A stretch of DNA of 33,212 bases from a virus, in the IMG/VR virus record IMGVR_UViG_3300009160_000101, positions 1-33,212 of that record; one strand, written 5' to 3'. Below are positions 23,278-31,800 of the stretch, in pieces. A program made the position numbers and the translations under genes. Each line of letters starts with the position of its first letter. The stretch's first letter is position 1. Below the pieces are notes generated by a model. It worked only from the letters and a program-made list of their open reading frames with translations. It had not been told where the DNA came from and made no database searches.

Positions 23278-24630
23278 ATGCCAATTTGTAGAAACTGTGG
23301 TGGTAGTAATAAAAAAGTAGTTTTAAACTATACACCTAAATCATATACAATATGTCCTGATCCTGGAACTTGTCCAGAAGATTATATTTGTTCTGAGATA
23401 CTTGACACAGCATGTATACAATATACTGCTGGAGATATTATGTACTGCGGTACTACATTTAGCGTAGTAGATAATTCTGAAAGTTTAGAAAATGCATTAC
23501 AAAGTGTGTTAGATTTAATATGCAAAAAATGTGAATTAAATGTAAATATAATTACAAATGATGAAGAAGTAGATGGTCCATCTTTATCAACAGAAATTAC
23601 AAATGGACTAGCACCGTATACTTATCAATGGGACATTGCTCAAGGAGAATTTGTTGGTCATTTCATTTCTGGTTCTACAACATTACCTACTTTAACATTA
23701 ACATGTATTGCCGCTAACTCTATTATGACAGGTAATATAGATAAAAATATAAAAGTAACCAATGTTCAATTAACAGTTATAGATGCAAATGGATGTAAAG
23801 AAGTAGTTCATTTTGTATATGCATCAGATTGTTATTCAATGATAGTTGATACACCTCAACCAAGACAAGCATTTTTAGGAGGAAGAAATTTTAAAAATAA
23901 TGGTAAAAAAACTAAATTTGCCAATACACCACTAGACTTTATGGATGATCCATTATATATGCCAACATGTACTGAAATAAAAAACATGTGTTGTATGGAA
24001 TGTTTTGAACCGGGTTATGAAGGTGCTGCTTCAAATTATAGAAGAAATAGAGATGAGTTTCTTAAAAACACAAATGAAAACTTAATGAATGAGTATGTAG
24101 GTACTCCTGTACCTGATGAAGCTCTAAATTACACACAATGGCAACAAGGTAATATAGGTGATCAATTAGTGCTATACAAAGGTGGTTTACAAAATTATAA
24201 TGTTTTATGGGGATGTCCGGAATGTTCATTTAGAATTTGGTCAGAAATTCCTTGGCCTCAATTGAATAATCAAACATTAGCACAAAGATTTCCTACTATT
24301 AATGTAAATACAGGAGCTAAGTTTTATTGGATTCTTGCAGTACCTTTTGGTAATACACCCCCTACTGGACAACCTGGTCAATTAGTAAAATGGGCAACTG
24401 ACCCGTTAGATCCAACATACTTTAGTGAATATGCATGGGATCCAGTCACAAATATGTGGAGTGCAACATTAGGTGGTATAATAAGTGACTTAAATGTTGA
24501 TACTAGAGCAAGAAGAGATGCATGGTACAAAGCACTTGATGAATTTATTTTAGCAAATACACCTTTTGTATGGGCTAATGATTATGCACTATTTCACAGA
24601 TACAAATATGAATTAAAATTTACAGTTTAA
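23278..24630 (+). CDS. Fibre/adhesin protein with SprB-like domain (450 aa)
   Basis: A 450-aa protein whose first ~195 residues parallel the whole preceding protein: a Cys opening (CRNCGG), the module TACIQYTAGDIMYCG plus helix (SLENALQSVLDLICKKC), then a SprB-like domain (LAPYTYQWDIAQGEF ... VQLTVIDANGCKEVVHF). From residue ~205 the protein is different and looks like a tail/fibre-attachment body (DEFLKNTNENLMNEYVGTPV, then W-rich segments WGCPECSFRIWSEIPWPQ and ARRDAWYKALDEFI). The duplicated front half suggests a gene-duplication pair in which one copy is short. Likely a structural fibre protein. The next gene starts one base after its stop. Confidence 0.6.
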   Translation: MPICRNCGGSNKKVVLNYTPKSYTICPDPGTCPEDYICSEILDTACIQYTAGDIMYCGTTFSVVDNSESLENALQSVLDLICKKCELNVNIITNDEEVDGPSLSTEITNGLAPYTYQWDIAQGEFVGHFISGSTTLPTLTLTCIAANSIMTGNIDKNIKVTNVQLTVIDANGCKEVVHFVYASDCYSMIVDTPQPRQAFLGGRNFKNNGKKTKFANTPLDFMDDPLYMPTCTEIKNMCCMECFEPGYEGAASNYRRNRDEFLKNTNENLMNEYVGTPVPDEALNYTQWQQGNIGDQLVLYKGGLQNYNVLWGCPECSFRIWSEIPWPQLNNQTLAQRFPTINVNTGAKFYWILAVPFGNTPPTGQPGQLVKWATDPLDPTYFSEYAWDPVTNMWSATLGGIISDLNVDTRARRDAWYKALDEFILANTPFVWANDYALFHRYKYELKFTV

Positions 24631-24631
24631 G

Positions 24632-26461
24632 ATGGGATTTATTAAGAATATAGAAATTTGGAATAATCAAAGACCAAGAGTTTGTTCTTTTGATTTAGAT
24701 GATTATTGTTATTATTATGGTGCTGTAGGAAACACTTGTACTGAAAATACAGCAGCTCCAGATATGACAGGAAATGGTGATATGTTTACAACTGCTAATG
24801 CAACACATGATGTATGGGCAAAAGCAGTTATAGAATATTTTACAGCTTCAATTGCTTTTTATAGAGAAGCTGATTATCAAGATCCTGTAACTGGAGAAAT
24901 AATTATTCCACAAGTTTTAAATGAAAGGTGTATTCCACGTGATGAATACAATAAATTATGTAATTTATTCTATAATCAAACTGATGGGTTTTACATGAAA
25001 GATATTGCATTTCAAGCAAAGAAAATGCAAATTAGAAACTCATTTAAACTTAATACTGATCCTAATAAACTTACAGGTATTCATTCTTTTACTCAACTTA
25101 TTGAAACTTCACCGCAATCAACAGGTATAATATATACATATACAGTAGATTTTACAGATTATCAAGCACCTGATTATAATCACTATTTAGAATATAGAAC
25201 TGTTTTAGGGGATCTAATGCAACTTGTTAAAAAACTTATGACTGCTACAGCTGATCATCCTTTAACACCTTTTGAGATTCCTCCAATGTGTTCAGGTGAT
25301 GTAGTTATTGGTGATCAAACTTGGAATCAATGTAATTTAGGTGTAACAACATATAAGAATGGTGATCCTATTCCTTATGTGGAAGATCCGGTTGAATGGG
25401 CTGCTTTGACTACGGGTGCTTGGTGTTACTATGACAATAATCCAGATACTGAACCTGCATTTGGTAAGTTATACAATTGGTATGCAATTAATGATTCTAG
25501 AGGTTTAACTCCAGAAGGATATCATATACCAACACGTTATGAATGGCAAACTTTAATTGATACAGTAGGTGGAAATGCAACTGCAGGAATAGCATTGAAA
25601 CAAATTGGTTCATTGGATAGAACTTGTGTTACAGAAATAAATGCTTCATATTGGCAATATGCTTCTATTGATCCTCCAACTAATTCAAGTTTTTTCACAG
25701 CATTACCGGCTGGAGAACGTACACAAAATGGTGATTATCTTTATTCTGGTTATCTTGCTTATTGGTGGACTACTGCAGAAGAAAGTGTAAATAATGCATG
25801 GTATGGTAATTTGAATTATAATACAAATGAAGCTTATAGCACTAATAATTCTAAAAAATTTGGTTTATCAGTTAGAGCTGTAAAAGATCCAACATGTGCT
25901 GATGATGTTACTATTGGATCTCAAGTATGGACTAGATGTAATTTAGGTATAACAACATACAGAAACGGAGATGTAATTCCTCAGGTTACTGATCCTACTG
26001 CGTGGGCATCATTAACAACAGGTGCTTGGTGTTACTATAATAATGATCCTTTAACTGAACCTTTATATGGTAAATTATATAACTGGTATGCTGTAAACGA
26101 TCCTAGAGGTCTTTCACCAGTAGGTTATCATATTCCTACCGATGGTGAAGTTGCTACATTATCAACTTATTTAGGTGGCGATTCAGTAGCAGGAGGTAAG
26201 ATGAAAGAAATAGGTTTAAGTTATTGGATTGCTCCCAATACCGCTGCCACAAATGAATCAGGATTTACAGCACTTCCAGCAGGTTACCGTGTAAATGGTG
26301 GAAATTTTTCAAATATTGGGAAAGTTACTCGTTGGTGGACTTCTACAGAAGTTGATACTCTTGATGCAGGAAGTTATGATTTAGATAATACAAATCCTAA
26401 TTTATTTAGAGGCTCCTATGGAAAAAACTGGGGTCACTCTGTCAGACTTGTTAAAGATTAA
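24632..26461 (+). CDS. Adhesin with two tandem FISUMP domains
   Basis: A 609-aa protein. Residues 1-220 are a unique, mainly helical/aromatic region (FDLDDYCYYYGAVGNTC, HDVWAKAVIEYFTASIAFYR) that may attach to the tail. Two FISUMP domains follow at residues ~222-420 and ~423-609. Both have the motif set VIGDQTWNQCNLGVTTYKNG / TIGSQVWTRCNLGITTYRNG, TTGAWCYY, GKLYNWYA and WWT, and end in SVRAVKD and SVRLVKD. Copy 2 is ~12 residues longer because of an insertion around CVTEINASYWQYASIDPP. The C-terminal copy probably forms the exposed tip. A strong terminator follows 50 bases after the stop, closing the adhesin operon. Together with the 546-aa gene it gives three FISUMP domains per locus. Confidence 0.7.
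   Translation: MGFIKNIEIWNNQRPRVCSFDLDDYCYYYGAVGNTCTENTAAPDMTGNGDMFTTANATHDVWAKAVIEYFTASIAFYREADYQDPVTGEIIIPQVLNERCIPRDEYNKLCNLFYNQTDGFYMKDIAFQAKKMQIRNSFKLNTDPNKLTGIHSFTQLIETSPQSTGIIYTYTVDFTDYQAPDYNHYLEYRTVLGDLMQLVKKLMTATADHPLTPFEIPPMCSGDVVIGDQTWNQCNLGVTTYKNGDPIPYVEDPVEWAALTTGAWCYYDNNPDTEPAFGKLYNWYAINDSRGLTPEGYHIPTRYEWQTLIDTVGGNATAGIALKQIGSLDRTCVTEINASYWQYASIDPPTNSSFFTALPAGERTQNGDYLYSGYLAYWWTTAEESVNNAWYGNLNYNTNEAYSTNNSKKFGLSVRAVKDPTCADDVTIGSQVWTRCNLGITTYRNGDVIPQVTDPTAWASLTTGAWCYYNNDPLTEPLYGKLYNWYAVNDPRGLSPVGYHIPTDGEVATLSTYLGGDSVAGGKMKEIGLSYWIAPNTAATNESGFTALPAGYRVNGGNFSNIGKVTRWWTSTEVDTLDAGSYDLDNTNPNLFRGSYGKNWGHSVRLVKD
25295..25897 (+). repeat. FISUMP domain, copy 2
   Basis: The first FISUMP domain of the 609-aa protein (codons from 25295). 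It keeps GDPIPYVEDPVEWAALTTGA and YGKLYNWYAI-type motifs (here FGKLYNWYAI). Its codons are almost all A/T-ending, unlike copy 1, so it is better adapted to the phage genome. Confidence 0.72.
25901..26458 (+). repeat. FISUMP domain, copy 3
   Basis: The second FISUMP domain of the 609-aa protein (codons from 25901). It ends with WGHSVRLVKD, nearly the same terminus as copy 1, and shares a 17-base exact match with it (GATCCTACTGCGTGGGC). Confidence 0.72.
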
Positions 26462-26511
26462 ATATAATTAGTTAGTTGAAGTTTGTTGGTTTATTCTACA
26501 ACTACGGACAG

Positions 26512-26540
26512 ACCCCTGCACTTGCGGGGGTTTTGTTTTA
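26512..26540 (+). terminator. Strong intrinsic terminator
   Basis: ACCCCTGC (26512-26519) pairs with GCGGGGGT (26524-26531) over eight base pairs, including one T-G pair, around the loop ACTT. TTTTGTTTTA follows. It is by far the most G+C-rich hairpin of the window and separates the adhesin operon from the ring/muzzle operon. Confidence 0.88.
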
Positions 26541-26552
26541 TAGCTATATTTG
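26522..26552 (+). promoter_or_regulatory. Bacteroidota-type promoter for ring/muzzle operon
   Basis: TTG at 26522-26524 and TATATTTG at 26545-26552 lie 20 bases apart, the same boxes and spacing as at 9142-9172. The -33 box overlaps the terminator hairpin, so terminator and promoter are built back to back. Transcription would start near 26559, about 23 bases before the ATG at 26582. Confidence 0.62.
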
Positions 26553-26581
26553 CTAATATCACATATTTTTACTATATTATT

Positions 26582-27163
26582 ATGAAGGAATTTAAGAAAC
26601 CAGATTTAACAGCTCCAAGATTTAGACCAGAAGTTTACAATGTTTTAAATGAAAAGTTCTTTGATAATTTTAGAAAGAAGCATCCTAAATATGCTAAGTT
26701 GACAAATGCAGCTTTAAAGAAAATAGCTAAAACATTTAATCAATATGTATATAATACAGTAATAGATACCAGAGATGGTGTTCAGTTACCGGAACAAATA
26801 GGATGGCTTTTTATTGGAACCTGTCAGCAAAGTAAGAAATATAATGTTGACTTTAATAAATCCAAAACATATGGTGTGCAAGTTTCCAATAACAACTTTG
26901 CCACTGATGGAAAATTAGCAAAGATATTCTATAGCAATTTTGCACCAAAACATAAGATAAAGAATAGAGAGTTTTGGACTTTTGTTGCTTGTAGAGATTT
27001 TAAAAGAAGTGTAGCAAAAACATATCCTGAGAACTGGAACATATATGTTGTAGTTGAAAATGGAAGACAAGTTAAGCTTACTTATAATAAAGAAGTATAT
27101 AAAGATAGAAAAACTAAAGAGCAGTCTGAAGCTTTAAAAACATATAATGAATTTGACCTATGA
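26582..27163 (+). CDS. HU/IHF-like protein (tentative)
   Basis: A 193-aa basic protein starting the last operon. Residues ~26-62 are helical (FRKKHPKYAKLTNAALKKIA, then TFNQYVYNTVID). GVQLPEQIGWLFIG (66-79) follows, resembling the 'G-x-x-V-x-L-x-x-x-G-x-F' strand that follows helix 2 in HU/IHF proteins. A long variable arm region then leads to a last basic helix (FKRSVAKTYPENW). HU/IHF-like genes are known in the structural module of crAss-like phages next to the ring and muzzle genes, which fits this place. The arms are longer than in classical HU (about 90 aa). I start at the ATG at 26582 because any earlier start would cross the terminator. The TGA overlaps the next ATG (ATGA). Confidence 0.45.
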   Translation: MKEFKKPDLTAPRFRPEVYNVLNEKFFDNFRKKHPKYAKLTNAALKKIAKTFNQYVYNTVIDTRDGVQLPEQIGWLFIGTCQQSKKYNVDFNKSKTYGVQVSNNNFATDGKLAKIFYSNFAPKHKIKNREFWTFVACRDFKRSVAKTYPENWNIYVVVENGRQVKLTYNKEVYKDRKTKEQSEALKTYNEFDL

Positions 27164-27831
27164 CAACAATTGGAGAAGCTATATCAAGAGTAAGAAATAC
27201 ATTAAAAGCTGTTAAGGAGGATCCTTTCTTAACTGACAGAACTATATATTATTCTTTACTGAAGTATGGGCAGACTCTCTTAAAGAGAGAGGACAACCAG
27301 TATAGACTTATGAAAATAAGTTCTATATTCACTGTATTACCATATGTAGAACTTATTGATGTAGATAAGATAGAGGCTGGCTGTACTGGTGTATATTCAG
27401 GATGTTACTTTAAGAGAAGTAAAGAAAAAATCCCTGGAATACTATCTGGTATAATGGGTCCTATTATCCGTACTGTGTCTTCTATTGATGGTACAGATAT
27501 TATGTACAGAACTCAACCAGGTACATGGGTATCTATTACAAAATCAACTACTTTTAAATATAATAAAAGAAGATACTTCTGGTTTTCAGAAGGTTACTTA
27601 TATTGTCCTAATATTGATTGGGATGCTATCAGAGTTGAAGCAATATTTGATGCTGATAAAAGTGCTTACTTATGTTCTAAAGAAGATCAATGTAAACTTA
27701 GACAAGATAATGCATTACCATTTCCAGAATATTTATTTTCTGAAATAGAACAATATGTTGTTAAAGAATTAACCATGGCTGCACAGATTCCAACAGATGG
27801 TTCTGATGATGGTCAAAATATCTTAAGATAA
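27160..27831 (+). CDS. Ring/tail-barrel-like protein (223 aa)
   Basis: A 223-aa protein overlapping both neighbours at ATGA/TAATG-type junctions, so it is translationally coupled. The N-terminus is helical (ISRVRNTLKAVKEDPFLTDR), followed by a beta-rich centre (YRTQPGTWVSITKSTTFKYN, then KRRYFWFSEGYLYCP) and a C-terminal helix (PEYLFSEIEQYVVKELTMAA). This helix-barrel-helix plan is the same as in the proteins at 14638 and 27831. It probably forms one of the stacked rings between portal and muzzle in a crAss-like short tail. Exact ring identity is unknown. Confidence 0.58.
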   Translation: MTTIGEAISRVRNTLKAVKEDPFLTDRTIYYSLLKYGQTLLKREDNQYRLMKISSIFTVLPYVELIDVDKIEAGCTGVYSGCYFKRSKEKIPGILSGIMGPIIRTVSSIDGTDIMYRTQPGTWVSITKSTTFKYNKRRYFWFSEGYLYCPNIDWDAIRVEAIFDADKSAYLCSKEDQCKLRQDNALPFPEYLFSEIEQYVVKELTMAAQIPTDGSDDGQNILR

Positions 27832-28889
27832 TGGATTTTAATTACACACTCCGCTTCCGAACATTTGACCAATTGATGGAAGATGTTCAAATTGACTTAT
27901 CAAGTTTTGCTTTAGAAAACATGATAGAGCCTCAACAATTAATCAAACTTGCTAGAAAGATTAATTATGATTTAGGCCTTAGAATCAATCAAACTAAAGA
28001 AGTTGTACTAGATATCTGTCATGGAAGAGTTAAGCTTCCAGATGACTTCTATGTGTGGAATTATGGTATGTCTTGTCATGAAAGAACCGAGCATGTTGGT
28101 TATGATGGTAGAATGGGTGGTACTAATATACAAGAAAGACCATTTCCTGCTCCTGCAAAATACAAAGAATTCCCAGGAGGTATAGATTTATGCACACCAG
28201 AAACAGTAAACTGTAGAACATGTAATTCAAATCCATGTAATCATACAGCAGGTTGTGAATTAAATACTCCAGTTACAAATTCTATTCCGACAGAATATGA
28301 TCCTAATAATCCTTATGGTGATACATGTATTGCTCCAAGAGTATTTATGAATTGTAAAGGAGAATCTTATGAGCTAATACAAGTAGTACATCCAGGACTT
28401 ACAAGAAAATATACTGTGATGACTCAGTTAAGAATGAAAGCTAGTCAGAACATTGATGGTGATTGTCCAAATTTATATCATAATGGTCCAGATGAAGGAT
28501 GGCTTAAAGATGGATTTCTTTTTACTACTTTCCAAGATGGTCATGTGTATGTAAACTACCAAGGAGAATTACAAGATGAGAATGGAAACTTAATGGTTCC
28601 TGATCATCCAAGACTTAATGATTACTATGAGTATGCTTTCAAGAAAAGAATTCTTGAGAATTTATATTTAAATGGTGAGGATGTAGCTCAAAGACTGCAG
28701 GTCATCCTACCTGAGTTAAAAGAATCTAGAGTGAATGCATTAAGTTTAGTTAATACTCCAAACTTTAAAGAGATGGAGCAACTATGGTGGACTAACAGAA
28801 GAGCACAGTATTCTAAATACTATGATATGTTCAAGGCTCCAACAGTTGGTAACTATACAAGATTAAATTATAATACTAAAGTTATATAA
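27831..28889 (+). CDS. Ring protein next to muzzle (352 aa)
   Basis: A 352-aa protein starting at the last base of the preceding stop (TAATG). Residues ~10-60 are helical (RFRTFDQLMEDVQIDLSSFA, MIEPQQLIKLARKINYDLGL). A beta region follows, with KLPDDFYVWNYGMSC and a Cys-rich insertion (CRTCNSNPCNHTAGCE) that may bind zinc. GYDGRMGGTN and HPGLTRKYTVMTQLR come next, then LYHNGPDEGWLKDGFLFTTF and a closing helical part (YYEYAFKKRILENLYLNGED). In PhicrAss001 the ring protein R1 is encoded next to the muzzle gene, as here, so an R1-like role is likely. The muzzle-like gene starts two bases after its TAA. Confidence 0.6.
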   Translation: MDFNYTLRFRTFDQLMEDVQIDLSSFALENMIEPQQLIKLARKINYDLGLRINQTKEVVLDICHGRVKLPDDFYVWNYGMSCHERTEHVGYDGRMGGTNIQERPFPAPAKYKEFPGGIDLCTPETVNCRTCNSNPCNHTAGCELNTPVTNSIPTEYDPNNPYGDTCIAPRVFMNCKGESYELIQVVHPGLTRKYTVMTQLRMKASQNIDGDCPNLYHNGPDEGWLKDGFLFTTFQDGHVYVNYQGELQDENGNLMVPDHPRLNDYYEYAFKKRILENLYLNGEDVAQRLQVILPELKESRVNALSLVNTPNFKEMEQLWWTNRRAQYSKYYDMFKAPTVGNYTRLNYNTKVI

Positions 28890-28891
28890 TT

Positions 28892-31800
28892 ATGGCTGAT
28901 AACAATATGCAAAATAGCTCTCAAGTTATAAATGATAGTTTCATAAAGGGTCTAAATAAAGATTCTGATCCATCATATGTAACAGAAGGAATGTGGACCC
29001 ATGCTGTCAACATGGTTAATAACTCTAAGACAGGTAAAGTAGGTTCTATATCTAATGAATCAGCTAATTACTTATGTTTTAATGCAGGTAATTTTATGCC
29101 TGTTAACGCTACTGAAAAATTAGTAATAGGCGCTATATATCTTTTTTCAGATAAATGGTTAATTTTTACAGCTGGTCATAATACAAATGGTCAACCAGTA
29201 TCATCTGAAATTGGTTTGTTTGAAGAAGAAAATTGTAGTTACAAACCAATTGTTATTGATGTATGTTTAGCTTTTGATAAAAGATATTTAATATCTGGTG
29301 TATCAAGATTAAAAGAGGATTGTACTTGGCAAGTATATTGGTCAGATGGTTTAAACCCTGATAGATACTTAAATATTGGAGATCCTCAAACATGGCCTGG
29401 TCCTGAATATTTTTACGTAACTTCAATTGGAACAAATGCAAATTACTACCAAGGACCTGGAGGAACTAAAATGCTTTGGCCAAATGTACAGTGGATAAAA
29501 AAATGTAAAGATGAAGCTGATGTAATTGTTCCAAAAACTGGTTATACACCAATAGGTTGTATTACATGCACAAATACAAACAAATTAGATTGTGAGCATA
29601 TAAGACTAGCAAGACTTATGACCACTCCTTGTTTAAATTTAACAAGAGGACAACAAGGTGGTACTTTAGCAAACGGAACTTATTTTGCTCTTATTGCTTA
29701 TACAATAAAAGGTCAAAAAGTAACTGATTACTTTGCTCAAAGTAACTACCAATTTATTTATTCTCCACAAGATCTTCAAGGATCTCTTACTTTAAATGTA
29801 TCAGCAGATAATAAAAACTTTGATGAGTTTCAATTAGTTATTGTAAAGTGTGTTAATCAACAGACTGTGGCTCAGTTAATGGGTATATACTCTACTAATA
29901 CATCAACTATAAGTATTGATCAAATTGATAATGGAGGTAATATAACTATACCTCTTGAACAATTACCTTTACAAACTCCAGTATTTGAAACTTCTGATCA
30001 AATGGCAGAGGTTAATAATTATTTATTAAGAGTTGGTCCAAGAAGTAAGTTTGATTTTAATTATCAACCTTTAGCTAACTTAATTAAAACTAAGTGGGCT
30101 TCTGTAGAATACCCTGCTGAGTATTATATGAAAGGTGGTAATAAAACTAACTACATGAGAGATGAAGTATATTCTTTTTTCATTAGATGGGCTTATGACA
30201 CTGGAGATAAAACTTCTACATATCATATTCCAGGAAGACCTCCTAGAAGCTTTAACGTTCCTAATGGAGGATCTCTACTAGAAGATGCTCTATTAGTAGG
30301 TAACCAAAATACACTATACTCAGATGACAAAGTATTTGAAGTGTATAATACTGCTACAATAGATAATGCATCTGCTGTAGTTGGTACTTTTAGTGATGAT
30401 GGTGGAAAAGTTATTGCAACAGGAGACATGGGATACTGGGAATCAACTGAAAAGTATCCAGATAACCGTGATGATATATGGAATACTTCTGCTCATTGTT
30501 GGACAGGAGAGACAAGTACTACTTATGATTTATGTGGTAAGCATATCAGACATCATAAATTTCCTGAAGACTATACTGCAGGAAGTGCCGCAGATACAGT
30601 AACACACTTTAGAAGAAATACAAATCCTCAAAATAACTCTAATGATTACTTTATTAGATTGATGGGGGTTTACTTTGAAAACATTGCATTACCGAAAGAT
30701 AATGATGGTGATGATATTGCTGGTATTGTAGGTTATGAAATTCTAAGAGGATCAAGAGAAGGAAACAAAACCATTGTTGCTAAAGGTATGGTAAATAACT
30801 TTAGAACATATGAAATTCCTGGAACAGGTAATCTTAGTGCTACTGGTTTATATGCAAATTATCCATTTAATACAATTGAACCTTTGAGTAATACACTGGG
30901 TACAAATGTAGCTGGATATAATGATCCATTTATTAAAGCTGGTATAAATTCATTATATAATCAAACTGTACCTAGTGATATTTTTAGTTTCCATTCACCG
31001 GATACTATGATGACAACACCATTTTTATCTACAACAGAATTTAAAACATATGGTCCGTTATCAGGATATAGTCAGCAAAATTTTAATACTCCATCTGATC
31101 ATCCTAAATTCAAACTATTATCAGATGCAGTTATAGTACCAATGATATTTGGTGGTTTAGCTGAAGCTATAATATCAATGGTAGGTAAAAGAAGTTCTGT
31201 GTCTCCAGGGCCTGCTTATCAAGATATTCAGATACCTGATATGACAGGTGAGGCAATTACGGGCGGTGCATCAGGACAAGAAAGTATAAATGGTGCTGGT
31301 ACAGCTACTTCTTATAATGTTAATGTTAATTACTCACTTCCGGGTGCTGAAAGTGGTAAAATAACAACTAAACCTAAACAAGCATCTGAGCCTGGTATAT
31401 TTGCTAATATACTTGCTGACTTTACAAAATCAAAAACAATTTATGGAGTAGGTGGTGTAATAATTGCAGATGCAATGGCTGGTGGTGGTGGTTTAGAAAC
31501 TATATACAGTACCAATGCAGCACTTGGACTATCGGCCGATGGTGGTGTGTACACAGGTTCACAATTAAATACAGAATTTGCACCTTCACAATATTTACCA
31601 ACAGCTCTTGCTGTTCTTAATAATCTTGCAAAAATTGCTTTTTACTTTTCTGAAGGAGCAAGAGTAACATTAGATTTGATTTATGCTGTAGTAGGATATA
31701 AACAATTTGCATTACAGCAAAAAGCATACGGTTTTTATTCAAATATGGATAAAAACTTAAATACAGATATCACAAGATTTAAAATGGAAGATGGTTTTTA

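Noticed and set aside
26483-26581. Earlier start for the HU/IHF-like gene
   Set aside because: The extended frame would run through the terminator hairpin and promoter.
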